Shown piece by piece: positions 7,725 through 15,489 of a stretch of DNA of 64,000 nt. The position numbers and the translations under genes were made by a program. The notes under the pieces are model-generated. The model was not told the origin of the DNA, made no database searches, and was given only the letters and a program-made list of their open reading frames with translations. How positions within the stretch are numbered: position 1 is the stretch's first letter; the number at the start of each line of letters is the position of its first letter. Source of the stretch: Variovorax guangxiensis (GTDB taxonomy: Bacteria > Pseudomonadota > Gammaproteobacteria > Burkholderiales > Burkholderiaceae_C). The stretch is from assembly GCF_003952165.1 (NCBI RefSeq), contig NZ_RXFT01000001.1, positions 186,001 to 250,000 of the forward strand, read 5' to 3'.

Positions 7725-8630
7725 ATGGAAACGGCCTACCTGCAAAGCTTTCTTCTGGTGGTGGAGTCGGGCTCGATGTCCGAGGCCGCGCGCCGGCTCG
7801 ACCTCACGCCCGGCGCGGTGGCGCAGCAGATCCGTGCGCTGGAGCGCGAGCTCAACGCGCCGCTGCTCGCGCGCGCCGGCCGCACCGTGCAGCCCACCGA
7901 GGCCGGCCACCGGCTGGTGCAGCGGGCGCGCACGCTGCTGCGCGAGGTGAGCGACATCAAGGCGCTGCTGGGCAGCGAGTCGGCGGGCGGCGAACTGGTC
8001 ATCGGCACCATCAACACGGCCATCCACAGCCTGCTGCCGGACATCCTCGCGCGCTTCGTGAAGACGCATCCGGGCGTCAAGGTGTTCCTGCAGTCGGGCA
8101 CCACCGCCACGCTCTACAAGGCGATGCAGCAGGGCGATCTCGACGCGGCCGTGTGCCTGTATCCGCAGTTCGCGCTCGCCAAGACATTCGACTGGGCGCT
8201 GCTGCGCGAGGAGCCGCTGGTGCTGCTCGCGCCCAGCCGCCTCGCGCGGCGCGACCCCCACGAGCTGCTGCGCACCTCGCCGCTGATCCGCTACGACCGC
8301 AACCTCGGCGGCGGCAAGCAGGCCGACCGCTACCTGCGCGCGGCGGGCATCGTTCCGCAGGAGCGCTTCGAACTGAGTTCGCTGCTGGCCATCGCGATGA
8401 TGGTCGACCGGGGCCTGGGCGTGTCGGTCGTGCCCGACATCGCTTCACCGCTGCTCGAAGGGCAGCGCATCGTGAAGATCCCGCTGCCGCTGCCCTCGGA
8501 AACGCGGCGCTTCGGCATCCTGTGGCTCAGGGCTTCACCGCGGCTGAAGCTGATCCATGGCTTCGTCGAGAGCGCCGGGCTGGTCACGGCGGGGAAGGGC
8601 AATGGCGCCCGGAGGCCGGCCGCGCGTTAG
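7725..8630 (+). CDS. LysR-family transcriptional regulator
   Basis: A 301-residue LysR protein. The N-terminal winged helix-turn-helix covers about residues 3-62 (ESGSMSEAARRLDLTPGAVA), followed by a linker helix and a periplasmic-binding-protein-like effector domain from about residue 90 (GELVIGTINTA). It is transcribed away from the CitE/Bug/CaiB/amidohydrolase operon and is most likely its activator, responding to the pathway acid or its CoA ester. Its last codons overlap by 4 nt (TTAG, 8627-8630) with the stop of the convergent ModA-like gene. The C-terminus ends in a basic GKGNGARRPAAR tail. Confidence 0.94.
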   Translation: METAYLQSFLLVVESGSMSEAARRLDLTPGAVAQQIRALERELNAPLLARAGRTVQPTEAGHRLVQRARTLLREVSDIKALLGSESAGGELVIGTINTAIHSLLPDILARFVKTHPGVKVFLQSGTTATLYKAMQQGDLDAAVCLYPQFALAKTFDWALLREEPLVLLAPSRLARRDPHELLRTSPLIRYDRNLGGGKQADRYLRAAGIVPQERFELSSLLAIAMMVDRGLGVSVVPDIASPLLEGQRIVKIPLPLPSETRRFGILWLRASPRLKLIHGFVESAGLVTAGKGNGARRPAAR

Positions 8631-9322
8631 GCCGGCTCCATGCCGTGACGGCGCTTCGCTTCCTCGGTGGCGGGAGATCCGAGGTAGGCGAGCAGTGCGT
8701 CTGCGGCCTCTGCCTTGGGAGTGTTCGCCACCGGCGCCGCACTGAAGATCGTCGTGATCTGGACCGCTGGCGGCAGCGGCCCCAGCAGCGTGATGCCTTC
8801 GACACCGATCAGCTCGCTGAACTGCTGGAAGCCCAGTGAGGCTTCCCCGCGCGCGAGCAGCGAACCCACCGGCACGCCGGGAGGCGCCTGCACCAGCCGT
8901 TCCTTGACCGCATCGGCGATGCCCCAGCGCTCGAACAGCGCGATCAGCGCAACGCCGCTCGGCCCGGTCGAGTAGGCGATGCGGGCCGCGTCCAGCACGG
9001 CGCGCCGCACCGCTTCCTCGGTGGAGATGTCGACTTGCGCCGCTCCAGCGGCAACCGCCACCGCGACGCCCGATCGCACCACATCGACCTTGCGCGACAC
9101 ATCCACCTTGCCGGCGGCCGCCAGCTTGTCGATGGCATCCGATGCCAGGACCACCACGTCGAAGGGCTCTCCCGCCGATACGCGCCGCGCGGCGTCCACG
9201 CCGCCCACCGCCTCGAAGGCGACCGGCACGCCGCTCGTGCCCGTGTACGCGGCGGCGAGTTCCGCCAGCAGCCCCTTCGTGGCCATGGAGCTGATGCCCC
9301 TGAGCGAACCCGCCATGCTCAT
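8627..9322 (-). CDS. ModA-like substrate-binding-domain protein lacking a signal peptide
   Basis: A 231-residue protein of the periplasmic molybdate-binding (ModA) fold: SLRGISSMATKGLL at the start, FDVVVLASDAIDKL, STGPSGVALIALFERWG and a C-terminal AADALLAYLGSP. Unlike true ModA it begins directly at the mature domain with no signal peptide, so it is probably cytoplasmic or requires another export route. Its ATG overlaps the stop of the upstream DUF1932 dehydrogenase gene by 4 nt (ATGA, 9319-9322), showing translational coupling. It is the last gene of the gallate-cleavage operon. It is unlikely to serve molybdate import; binding of a pathway intermediate or oxyanion-like acid is a guess. 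Confidence 0.85.
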   Translation of the reverse strand: MSMAGSLRGISSMATKGLLAELAAAYTGTSGVPVAFEAVGGVDAARRVSAGEPFDVVVLASDAIDKLAAAGKVDVSRKVDVVRSGVAVAVAAGAAQVDISTEEAVRRAVLDAARIAYSTGPSGVALIALFERWGIADAVKERLVQAPPGVPVGSLLARGEASLGFQQFSELIGVEGITLLGPLPPAVQITTIFSAAPVANTPKAEAADALLAYLGSPATEEAKRRHGMEPA

Positions 9323-10209
9323 CTGCGCCCGATCAGCCGGTCCGCGTAGGCCTGCCAGTCGCTCGACGCATCGATACCGTCGAACAGGCCCTCGCGCGCC
9401 TGCGTGGCCACCCAGTCCTGCTTGGCCGCGATGGCGGAGGCCATCAGCGGCTCGAAGCCGGCTTCGCGCACGGTCTGCGCCGCCTCGCGCATTTCCTCGG
9501 CGCGGCGCTTGCCGTGCTGCACCACGCGGCTGAAGAAGTAGGCGCCTTGCCTGTCCCAGTCGATCTGCGGGAAGGTTTCCCTCAGCGTGGGCAGCACGTG
9601 TTCTTCCACGCCGTAGCGCCTCGCCGTGGCGTAGCTCTCGATGACCAGCGCCTCCAGGCCCTTGATCATGATGCTGCGGCTCATCTTGATCGCCGAAGCG
9701 ACGCCGAGCCGGTCGCTCACCGCACGCACGTCCATACCCCAGCCGCACAGCGTCGCGGCGAGCGCTTCTGCGTGCGCGCCGCCCAGCAGCATCGGCACGC
9801 GGATGCCGTAGGGCGGCACGGAAGTCATCACGCCCGCCTCGACGTAAGCGACGCCCACCGCTTCGAGCGCGGCGGCGGCGCGCTGCTTGGTGCCGGGCGA
9901 TGCCGAGTTGAGGTCGAGCAAGCGCGAGCCGGCGCGTGCATGGCGCGCGGCTTCCTCGGCCACCGCGAGGGTGCTGGAGGCGGTGACGGCCGAGATCAGC
10001 AGGTCGGCGTGGCTGCAGAGCTCCTGCATGCTGCCCGCCACGCGCAGTCCGTCGCGTTCCGCCGCGGCGCGTGCGGCTTCGCCGGTCGCGGCGTCGGCGA
10101 AGCGCAGGTCCCATGCCCAGACGGCGTCCACGCCGTCTTTCCCGAGCAGGCCGCGTCCGAAGATGCCGCCCACCTCGCCATGGCCGATGAGGCCCAGTGT
10201 GATTCCCAT
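9319..10209 (-). CDS. NAD(P)-binding 6-phosphogluconate dehydrogenase-like protein (DUF1932)
   Basis: A 296-residue beta-hydroxyacid-dehydrogenase-like protein. It opens with a Rossmann motif (LGLIGHGEVG, residues 5-14). A conserved LLDLNSASPGTKQ segment follows, and the C-terminal helical half (ASAIKMSRSIMIKGLEAL) contains the lysine/asparagine-type catalytic region of the superfamily and matches the DUF1932 layout. It should oxidise or reduce a hydroxy or oxo acid with NAD(P). It lies in the gallate-cleavage operon, 30 bp after a Bug gene, and is coupled to the ModA-like gene. That suggests it handles an intermediate or side product of the pathway, but none is established from sequence. Confidence 0.87.
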   Translation of the reverse strand: MGITLGLIGHGEVGGIFGRGLLGKDGVDAVWAWDLRFADAATGEAARAAAERDGLRVAGSMQELCSHADLLISAVTASSTLAVAEEAARHARAGSRLLDLNSASPGTKQRAAAALEAVGVAYVEAGVMTSVPPYGIRVPMLLGGAHAEALAATLCGWGMDVRAVSDRLGVASAIKMSRSIMIKGLEALVIESYATARRYGVEEHVLPTLRETFPQIDWDRQGAYFFSRVVQHGKRRAEEMREAAQTVREAGFEPLMASAIAAKQDWVATQAREGLFDGIDASSDWQAYADRLIGRR

Positions 10210-10239
10210 GATGCTGCCTGTCCTTCCTTGTGATCGATG

Positions 10240-11241
10240 TCAGTCGACGGTGATGCGCGCGCTCTTGATCACGCGGTTCCAGCGCTTCATCTCACTGGCG
10301 ATCAGCTCGCCGAAGGCCTGCGGCGTGGTGGGCGTGGGTTCGGCGCCTTCGGCCGCGAGCCGCGCATGCATTTCGGCCGCGTTGAGCGACTGGTTGATCT
10401 GCCTGTTGAGCATGGCGACGATCTCCGCCGGGGTGCCGGCCGGCGCGACCACGCCGTACCACTGGTCGGCCTCGAAATCCTTCGTGCCGGGCACGCCGCT
10501 TTCCGCCACCGTCGGCACTTCGGGCAGCAGCGCGATGCGCCTGGGGCTCGACACCGCCAGCGCGCGCAGCCTTCCCGACTTGATGTGCGGCAGCAGCGCG
10601 GGCGCGCCGGTGAAGAGCAGCTGCAGCTGGCCCGCCAGCAGGTCGGTGACGGCCGGCGCCGTGCCCCGGTAGGGCACGTGCATGAAGGAGGCGCCCGTCT
10701 GCAGCTTCAGGTACTCGGTGGCGATGTGCGCCGCGCTGCCGTTGCCGCCGGAGCCGAAGGCCAGCTGGTTCGGGCGCGACTTCGCCAGCGCGATCAGCTC
10801 TGCAAGCGAGCGGGCAGGCACCGACTCGTGCACCACCAGCACGTTCGGCACCCGCGCCACCCAGGCCACGGGCGCGAAGCTGCGCACCGGGTCGTAGTCG
10901 AGCTTGGGGTAGAGCGACGGGTTGATCGCCAGCGTGCCGATGTGCCCCATCAGCAGCGTGTAGCCGTCGGCGGGCGACTTCGCCACCTTGTCCGCGCCGA
11001 TGGAGCCGCCCGCGCCGGGCAGGTTGTCGACCACCACCGGCTGGTGCCATGCGCGCCCGAGCTCGATGCCGATGGCGCGCCCGAGTACGTCGGTGGAGCC
11101 GCCGGGCGTGAAGGGAATGACCATGCGTATCGGTTTCGATGGATACGCCTGTTGCGCCATCGCGATGCGGCCCGCCGGGAGAAGGGCCGCGGCGGTGGCT
11201 GTGGTGAGGGCCTGCCGGCGGGTGATGCCTGTGCTCGTCAT
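10240..11241 (-). CDS. Bug/TctC-family solute-binding protein with Tat-like signal
   Basis: A 333-residue receptor beginning MTSTGITRRQALTTATAAA, a twin-arginine-style leader unlike the Sec leaders of the other Bug proteins here. The mature protein starts near AQQAYPSKPIRMVIP and contains DNLPGAGGSIGADKVA, PADGYTLLMGHIG and HVPYRGTAPAVTDLL. It is encoded 13 bp after another Bug gene within the gallate operon. A role in capturing an aromatic acid such as gallate, or a ring-cleavage acid, is plausible. No TctA/TctB partner is nearby. The ATG at 11239-11241 is supported by the complete leader. Confidence 0.92.
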   Translation of the reverse strand: MTSTGITRRQALTTATAAALLPAGRIAMAQQAYPSKPIRMVIPFTPGGSTDVLGRAIGIELGRAWHQPVVVDNLPGAGGSIGADKVAKSPADGYTLLMGHIGTLAINPSLYPKLDYDPVRSFAPVAWVARVPNVLVVHESVPARSLAELIALAKSRPNQLAFGSGGNGSAAHIATEYLKLQTGASFMHVPYRGTAPAVTDLLAGQLQLLFTGAPALLPHIKSGRLRALAVSSPRRIALLPEVPTVAESGVPGTKDFEADQWYGVVAPAGTPAEIVAMLNRQINQSLNAAEMHARLAAEGAEPTPTTPQAFGELIASEMKRWNRVIKSARITVD

Positions 11242-11254
11242 GGTGGTAGCCGCC

Positions 11255-12241
11255 TCAGTCCGGCTTGATGCCGGCTTCGCGGATCAGCTTGCCGTAGCGC
11301 GCCACGTCCGCCTTGAGCAGCTTGTCGAACTGCGCGGTCGGTCCCGGCAGCGGAACGCCGCCCGCGGCCGCGAGCTGGTTGCGCACCTCGGGCGAATCGA
11401 TGGCCTTCTGCACCGCGTCGTGCAGCTTCTCGACCACCGGCCTGGGCAGCCCGGCCGGACCGACGAAGCCGTACCAGACGCTGGCCTCGAAGCCCGGGTA
11501 GCCCGACTCCGCGACCGTGGGCACGCCCGGCAGCACGGCGGAACGGTCGGCGCTCATCACCGCCAGCACGCGCAGCTTGCCGGACTTGGCCAGCGGCAGC
11601 GCTTCGAGCGCATTGACCGCGACCACGTCCACATGGCCGCCGAGCACGTCGGTGAGCGCCTGCGCGCCGCCCTTGTAGGGCACATGCCGCAGCTGCAGGC
11701 CGGCGGTGTGCTGGAACAGCTCCATCGCGAGATGCGGCGTCGAGCCGTTGCCCGGCGTGGCGACGGTCAAGCCACCGGGCTTGGACTTGGCCGCCGCGAC
11801 CAGCTCCGGCAGCGTCTTGATAGGCGATTCCTCGCGCACCGTGAACACCACCGGCACCCGGCCGACCGAGGCGATGGGCGTCAGCTCGCGCTCCAGGTCG
11901 TAGGGCGCGGGCTGGAAGAGCGACGGGTTCACCGCCAGCGCATTGGCGGCCAGCAGCAGCGTGTAGCCGTCGGGCGGGCTGGTGACGACCGACTTGATCG
12001 CGATGTTCGTGCCCGCGCCGGGCTTGTTCTCGACCACCACCGGCTGGCCGAGGATGGCCGACATCCGCAGGCCGACCGAGCGCGCGATGGCATCGACCGC
12101 GCCGCCGGCGCTGTAGCCCACGAGGATCTTCAGGGGCTTGGAGGGAAAGGCATCGGCCGCGACGGCATTGCCGAACTGGCCGAGCGCGACCACGGCAGCC
12201 ATGCCGAGGGCAAGGCGCCGGGAAAGCAGGGTTCTCATCAT
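11255..12241 (-). CDS. Bug/TctC-family periplasmic solute-binding protein
   Basis: A 328-residue receptor starting MMRTLLSRRLALGMAAVVAL, with cleavage near AVAADAFPSKP. The motifs KPLKILVGYSAGGAVDAIAR, ENKPGAGTN and HVPYKGGAQALTDVL identify the family. The frame is open for about 1.6 kb upstream, but only the ATG pair at 12236-12241 gives a signal peptide, and GGAGA lies a suitable distance ahead. It follows the gallate dioxygenase gene by 35 bp and precedes a second Bug gene by 13 bp. The two probably arose by duplication or collection of receptors for acids handled by this operon. Confidence 0.92.
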   Translation of the reverse strand: MMRTLLSRRLALGMAAVVALGQFGNAVAADAFPSKPLKILVGYSAGGAVDAIARSVGLRMSAILGQPVVVENKPGAGTNIAIKSVVTSPPDGYTLLLAANALAVNPSLFQPAPYDLERELTPIASVGRVPVVFTVREESPIKTLPELVAAAKSKPGGLTVATPGNGSTPHLAMELFQHTAGLQLRHVPYKGGAQALTDVLGGHVDVVAVNALEALPLAKSGKLRVLAVMSADRSAVLPGVPTVAESGYPGFEASVWYGFVGPAGLPRPVVEKLHDAVQKAIDSPEVRNQLAAAGGVPLPGPTAQFDKLLKADVARYGKLIREAGIKPD

Positions 12242-12276
12242 CTTCGTTGTCTCCAGAATCGAAAGCGGGTGAAGGC

Positions 12277-13581
12277 TCAGTGCGGCTTCGGCGCGGCGGC
12301 CTTGTCCCACGTTTGCGGCGCGGCGTCCTTGCCGGCCACCGAATACAGCGCGCCGGGCGCGTTGCGGGTCTGCTGGAAGTCCTCCAGCGACTGGCCGCGC
12401 ATCGCGGCGTAGATGTGCAGGTTCGACACGCCCACCACCGCGCCCAGCTTCTCCAGCATGAAGAAGATCACGCCGTACTGGATCAGCCCGCGCCAGTCGC
12501 GGTGGCGCACCATGTCGCGCTCCCTGGCCGTCAGGCCGGCGGCTTCGAAGGCGGCTTCCTCGTCGGCGAGGAAGGCCGCGCGATGCGCGGGCCGTGTCAT
12601 GCCGTGCAGGAACTTGTTGAGGCGGTAGGCGCGCACGCTGGTCTCCAGCGTGAAGGGGTAGGTGCCCTGCAGCGCCTGGACGCCGGCGAGTTCCTGCGCG
12701 ACGTGGCGGCGGTGGCGTTCCACCTCGCCCGCGATGGGCGGGCTCGCGAGGTTCTCGTAGATGGCGGTGGCGATGCCCGTCATCGAGGGCAGGTAGTAGC
12801 TCTGGTGCGTCTTGCGCACGTTCGACGACAGCGCCCCGCGCATCACCAGCCACATGATGACCTCGGCGCCTTCCATGCCGCCCAGCGTCGCGAGTTCGGC
12901 CTGCGTCATCTCGGTGAGCCGCACCGGGTCGTTCTCGATGAGGTCGAGAAACTGCGCGTCCCACGCCGTGTTGTTGAAGCCCGCGCGCTCGCCGTGCACC
13001 TGGTGCGAGAGCCCGCCGGTGGCGATGATGGCCACCTTGATGTCGTCGGGGTAGCTCTCGATGGCGCGCCGCAGCGCCTGCCCGAGGCGGTAGCAGCGCC
13101 GCGCCGAGGGCACGGGCGACTGCAGCACGCCCACCTGCAGCGGGATCACGGGCACTGGCCATGCCGGCTTGTGCGGGCACAGCAGCGACATCGGTGAGAA
13201 CACGCCGTGGTCCAGCGCGCGGTCCTGGAAGAAGGACATGTCGAACTCGTCCGCCACCAGCGAGCGGCCGATGTGCCGCGCCAGCGCCGGATGGCCGGCC
13301 AGCGGCGGCAGCTCGCGCGCGCCGCCGCCTTCGTCGGCCACCTCGTGCCGCTCGCCCACGCCCAGCGAGAAGGCCGAGTAGTGGTCGAAGAAGAAGGAGC
13401 TGACGTGGTCGTTGTAGATGAAGAAGAGTACGTCGGGCTTCTTCCCGGCCAGCCACTGCTGTACCGGCGCGAAGGCTTCGAAGATGGGAGCCCACACCGG
13501 GTCGCCCTGCTTGTTCTTGTCGAAGGCGAAGCCGATGGTGGGTGTGTGGGAACAGGCGACGGCGCCGATGATCGTGGCCAT
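12277..13581 (-). CDS. galA: Gallate dioxygenase-type extradiol dioxygenase (fused LigB- and LigA-like domains)
   Basis: A 434-residue class III extradiol dioxygenase that opens the ring of gallate (or protocatechuate) between carbons 4 and 5. The N-terminal catalytic part carries the Fe(II) ligands H12 (ACSHTPT), H59 (YNDHVSSFFFDHY) and about E240 (GMEGAEVIMW), plus the conserved H193 in ATGGLSHQ. The positions closely match DesB. The C-terminal 100 residues (from about TRPAHRAAFLADEEAA) are a LigA-like alpha domain with LIQYGVIFFMLEKLGAVVGVSN. LigAB enzymes carry this domain as a separate subunit. Fusion and length (DesB/GalA about 420) favour gallate over protocatechuate. It starts 2 bp after the aldolase stop. 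Product: 4-oxalomesaconate. Confidence 0.92.
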   Translation of the reverse strand: MATIIGAVACSHTPTIGFAFDKNKQGDPVWAPIFEAFAPVQQWLAGKKPDVLFFIYNDHVSSFFFDHYSAFSLGVGERHEVADEGGGARELPPLAGHPALARHIGRSLVADEFDMSFFQDRALDHGVFSPMSLLCPHKPAWPVPVIPLQVGVLQSPVPSARRCYRLGQALRRAIESYPDDIKVAIIATGGLSHQVHGERAGFNNTAWDAQFLDLIENDPVRLTEMTQAELATLGGMEGAEVIMWLVMRGALSSNVRKTHQSYYLPSMTGIATAIYENLASPPIAGEVERHRRHVAQELAGVQALQGTYPFTLETSVRAYRLNKFLHGMTRPAHRAAFLADEEAAFEAAGLTARERDMVRHRDWRGLIQYGVIFFMLEKLGAVVGVSNLHIYAAMRGQSLEDFQQTRNAPGALYSVAGKDAAPQTWDKAAAPKPH

Positions 13582-13583
13582 GG

Positions 13584-14285
13584 TCAGTCCACGTAGCGCA
13601 GGCCGGCCTTGGCCAGCGGCTCGCGCATGCCGTACATGTCCAGTCCCAGCTCGCCGGCTGCGAAGCGCGCGCGCTTGCCGGCCTCGTTGGCCTCGCGCGC
13701 TTCGGCGGCATCGGCCACGCGCGCGGCCAGCTGAGCGGGCACCACCACCACGCCGTCGATGTCGGCCAGCACCACGTCGCCCGGCTGCACCAGCGCGCCG
13801 GCGCACACCACCGGCACATTGACCGAGCCCGGCGTGGCCTTGATGGTCCCCTTGGAGTGGATGGCACGGCTGAACACCGGGAAGTCCATGGCGATGAGGT
13901 CGCGCACGTCGCGCACGCCGCCGTCGATCACCAGTCCCTTGCAGCCGCGCGCCTTGAAGGAGGTGGCGAGCAGGTCGCCGAAGAAGCCGTCGGTGCTGTC
14001 GGCGGTGCAGGCGGCCACCACCACGTCGCCGGGCCGGATCTGCTCGGCTGCGACGTGCAGCATCCAGTTGTCGCCGGGCTGCAGCAGCACGGTGACGGCA
14101 GTGCCGCACATGCGCGCCTCGGGGTGGATGGGGCGGATGCGCGGCGCCATCAGGCCGAGGCGGCCCAGCGCCTCGTGCACGGTGGAGACGCCGAAGCGCG
14201 AGAGCTTCTCGACGGCGGCCGCGTCGGCGCGCTCGATGCGCCGGTGCACGACGCCGAGTTCCTGGAGCAGGGGAGTGTTCGACAT
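13584..14285 (-). CDS. ligK: 4-carboxy-4-hydroxy-2-oxoadipate aldolase/oxaloacetate decarboxylase
   Basis: A 233-residue protein of the RraA-like class II aldolase family. It has the characteristic phrases [40 protein letters not shown] and [17 protein letters not shown]. The DGGVRD loop carries the arginine and aspartate that bind pyruvate and metal. LigK/GalC enzymes split 4-carboxy-4-hydroxy-2-oxoadipate into pyruvate and oxaloacetate, the last step of the 4,5-cleavage route. It is encoded between the hydratase (6 bp upstream) and the dioxygenase (2 bp downstream), which makes the assignment strong. Length is normal for the family. Confidence 0.93.
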   Translation of the reverse strand: MSNTPLLQELGVVHRRIERADAAAVEKLSRFGVSTVHEALGRLGLMAPRIRPIHPEARMCGTAVTVLLQPGDNWMLHVAAEQIRPGDVVVAACTADSTDGFFGDLLATSFKARGCKGLVIDGGVRDVRDLIAMDFPVFSRAIHSKGTIKATPGSVNVPVVCAGALVQPGDVVLADIDGVVVVPAQLAARVADAAEAREANEAGKRARFAAGELGLDMYGMREPLAKAGLRYVD

Positions 14286-14291
14286 GTTCTT

Positions 14292-15320
14292 TCAGAGTCC
14301 TCTTTGCTTGAGCGCGCGGTCCAGGCGCGGGTACACGCGGCGCGCGTTGCCTTCGTAGATCTGGCGGCGCGCCTTGTCGTCGAGCATCGGCGTGGCGTCG
14401 ATGTAGCGGCGCGTGTCGTCGTAGTTGAAGCCGGTCTCGGGGTCGATGCCGCGCACCGCGCCGATCATTTCGCTCGCGAAGAGCACGTTGTCGACCGGGA
14501 TCACGCGTGTGAGCAGGTCGATGCCCGGCTGGTGGTACACGCAGGTGTCGAAGAAGATGTTGTTGAGCAGGTGGTCCTTCAGCAGCGGCTTCTTCATCTC
14601 CTGCGCCAGGCCGCGGAAGCGCCCCCAGTGGTAGGGCACCGCGCCGCCGCCGTGCGGGATGACGAAGCGCAGCGTCGGGAAGTCCTTGAACAGGTCCGAG
14701 GTGAGGCACTGCATGAAGGCCGTGGTGTCGGCGTTCAGGTAGTGCGCGCCGGTGGTGTGGAAGCAGGCGTTGCAGCTCGTGCTCACGTGCACCATGGCGG
14801 GAATGTCCAGCTCCACCATCTTTTCGTAGACCGGATACCAGTGCCGGTCCGACAGCGGCGGGCTGGTCCAGTGGCCGCCCGAGGGGTCGGGGTTGAGGTT
14901 GATGCCCACGAAGCCGTATTCGTTCACGCAGCGCTCCAGCTCGGGAATGCAGCTGGCCGGATCGACGCCCGGCGACTGCGGCAGCATGGCCGCGCCGATG
15001 AACTGGTCGGGAAAGAGCCGGCTCACGCGATGGCACAGCTCGTTGCAGATGGCGGCCCAGGTCGACGACACCTCGAAGTCGCCGATGTGGTGCGCCATGA
15101 AGCTCGCGCGCGGGCTGAAGATGGTGAGGTCGCTGCCGCGCTCCTTCATCAGCCGCAGCTGGTTGCCCTCGATGGATTCGCGCAGTTCGTCGTCGCTGAT
15201 CTTCAGCTCCGACACCTTCGGCCGTGCCGACGGGTCCTGGATGGCGGCGACCTGCCGGTTGCGCCAGGCCTCCAGGGACTTGGGCGCGGTCGTGTAGTGG
15301 CCGTGGCAGTCGATGATCAT
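14292..15320 (-). CDS. ligJ: 4-oxalomesaconate hydratase, LigJ type
   Basis: A 342-residue amidohydrolase-superfamily protein beginning MIIDCHGHYTT with the HxH metal site. Typical LigJ phrases follow: FSPRASFMAHHIGDF, GFVGINLNPDPSGGHW, HVSTSCNACFHTTGAHYLNAD, FVIPHGGGAVPYHWGR and the late ASEMIGAVRGIDPETG. It adds water to 4-oxalomesaconate to give 4-carboxy-4-hydroxy-2-oxoadipate for the aldolase encoded next. Pseudomonas GalB belongs to a different fold, so this operon uses the sphingomonad/Comamonas solution. It is the first gene of the seven-gene leftward operon and faces the double-HTH LysR gene. No LigU/GalD tautomerase gene is visible in the window. Confidence 0.93.
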   Translation of the reverse strand: MIIDCHGHYTTAPKSLEAWRNRQVAAIQDPSARPKVSELKISDDELRESIEGNQLRLMKERGSDLTIFSPRASFMAHHIGDFEVSSTWAAICNELCHRVSRLFPDQFIGAAMLPQSPGVDPASCIPELERCVNEYGFVGINLNPDPSGGHWTSPPLSDRHWYPVYEKMVELDIPAMVHVSTSCNACFHTTGAHYLNADTTAFMQCLTSDLFKDFPTLRFVIPHGGGAVPYHWGRFRGLAQEMKKPLLKDHLLNNIFFDTCVYHQPGIDLLTRVIPVDNVLFASEMIGAVRGIDPETGFNYDDTRRYIDATPMLDDKARRQIYEGNARRVYPRLDRALKQRGL

Positions 15321-15489
15321 GCGCGGGGCTCCGGGTGGCGTGCAGGGGGTGCTTCAAGCATGGACGGAAGTCTGCGCCGCGGCGGCACGGCGTGGCGTGA
15401 GTTAGCGTTGCGCTGCCATCAGTCTTTTTTATCGACAAGGGTTTACCCATGGTGGCGAAAATGCACGGCCTGGAGGAGCCTTGCAGGCC

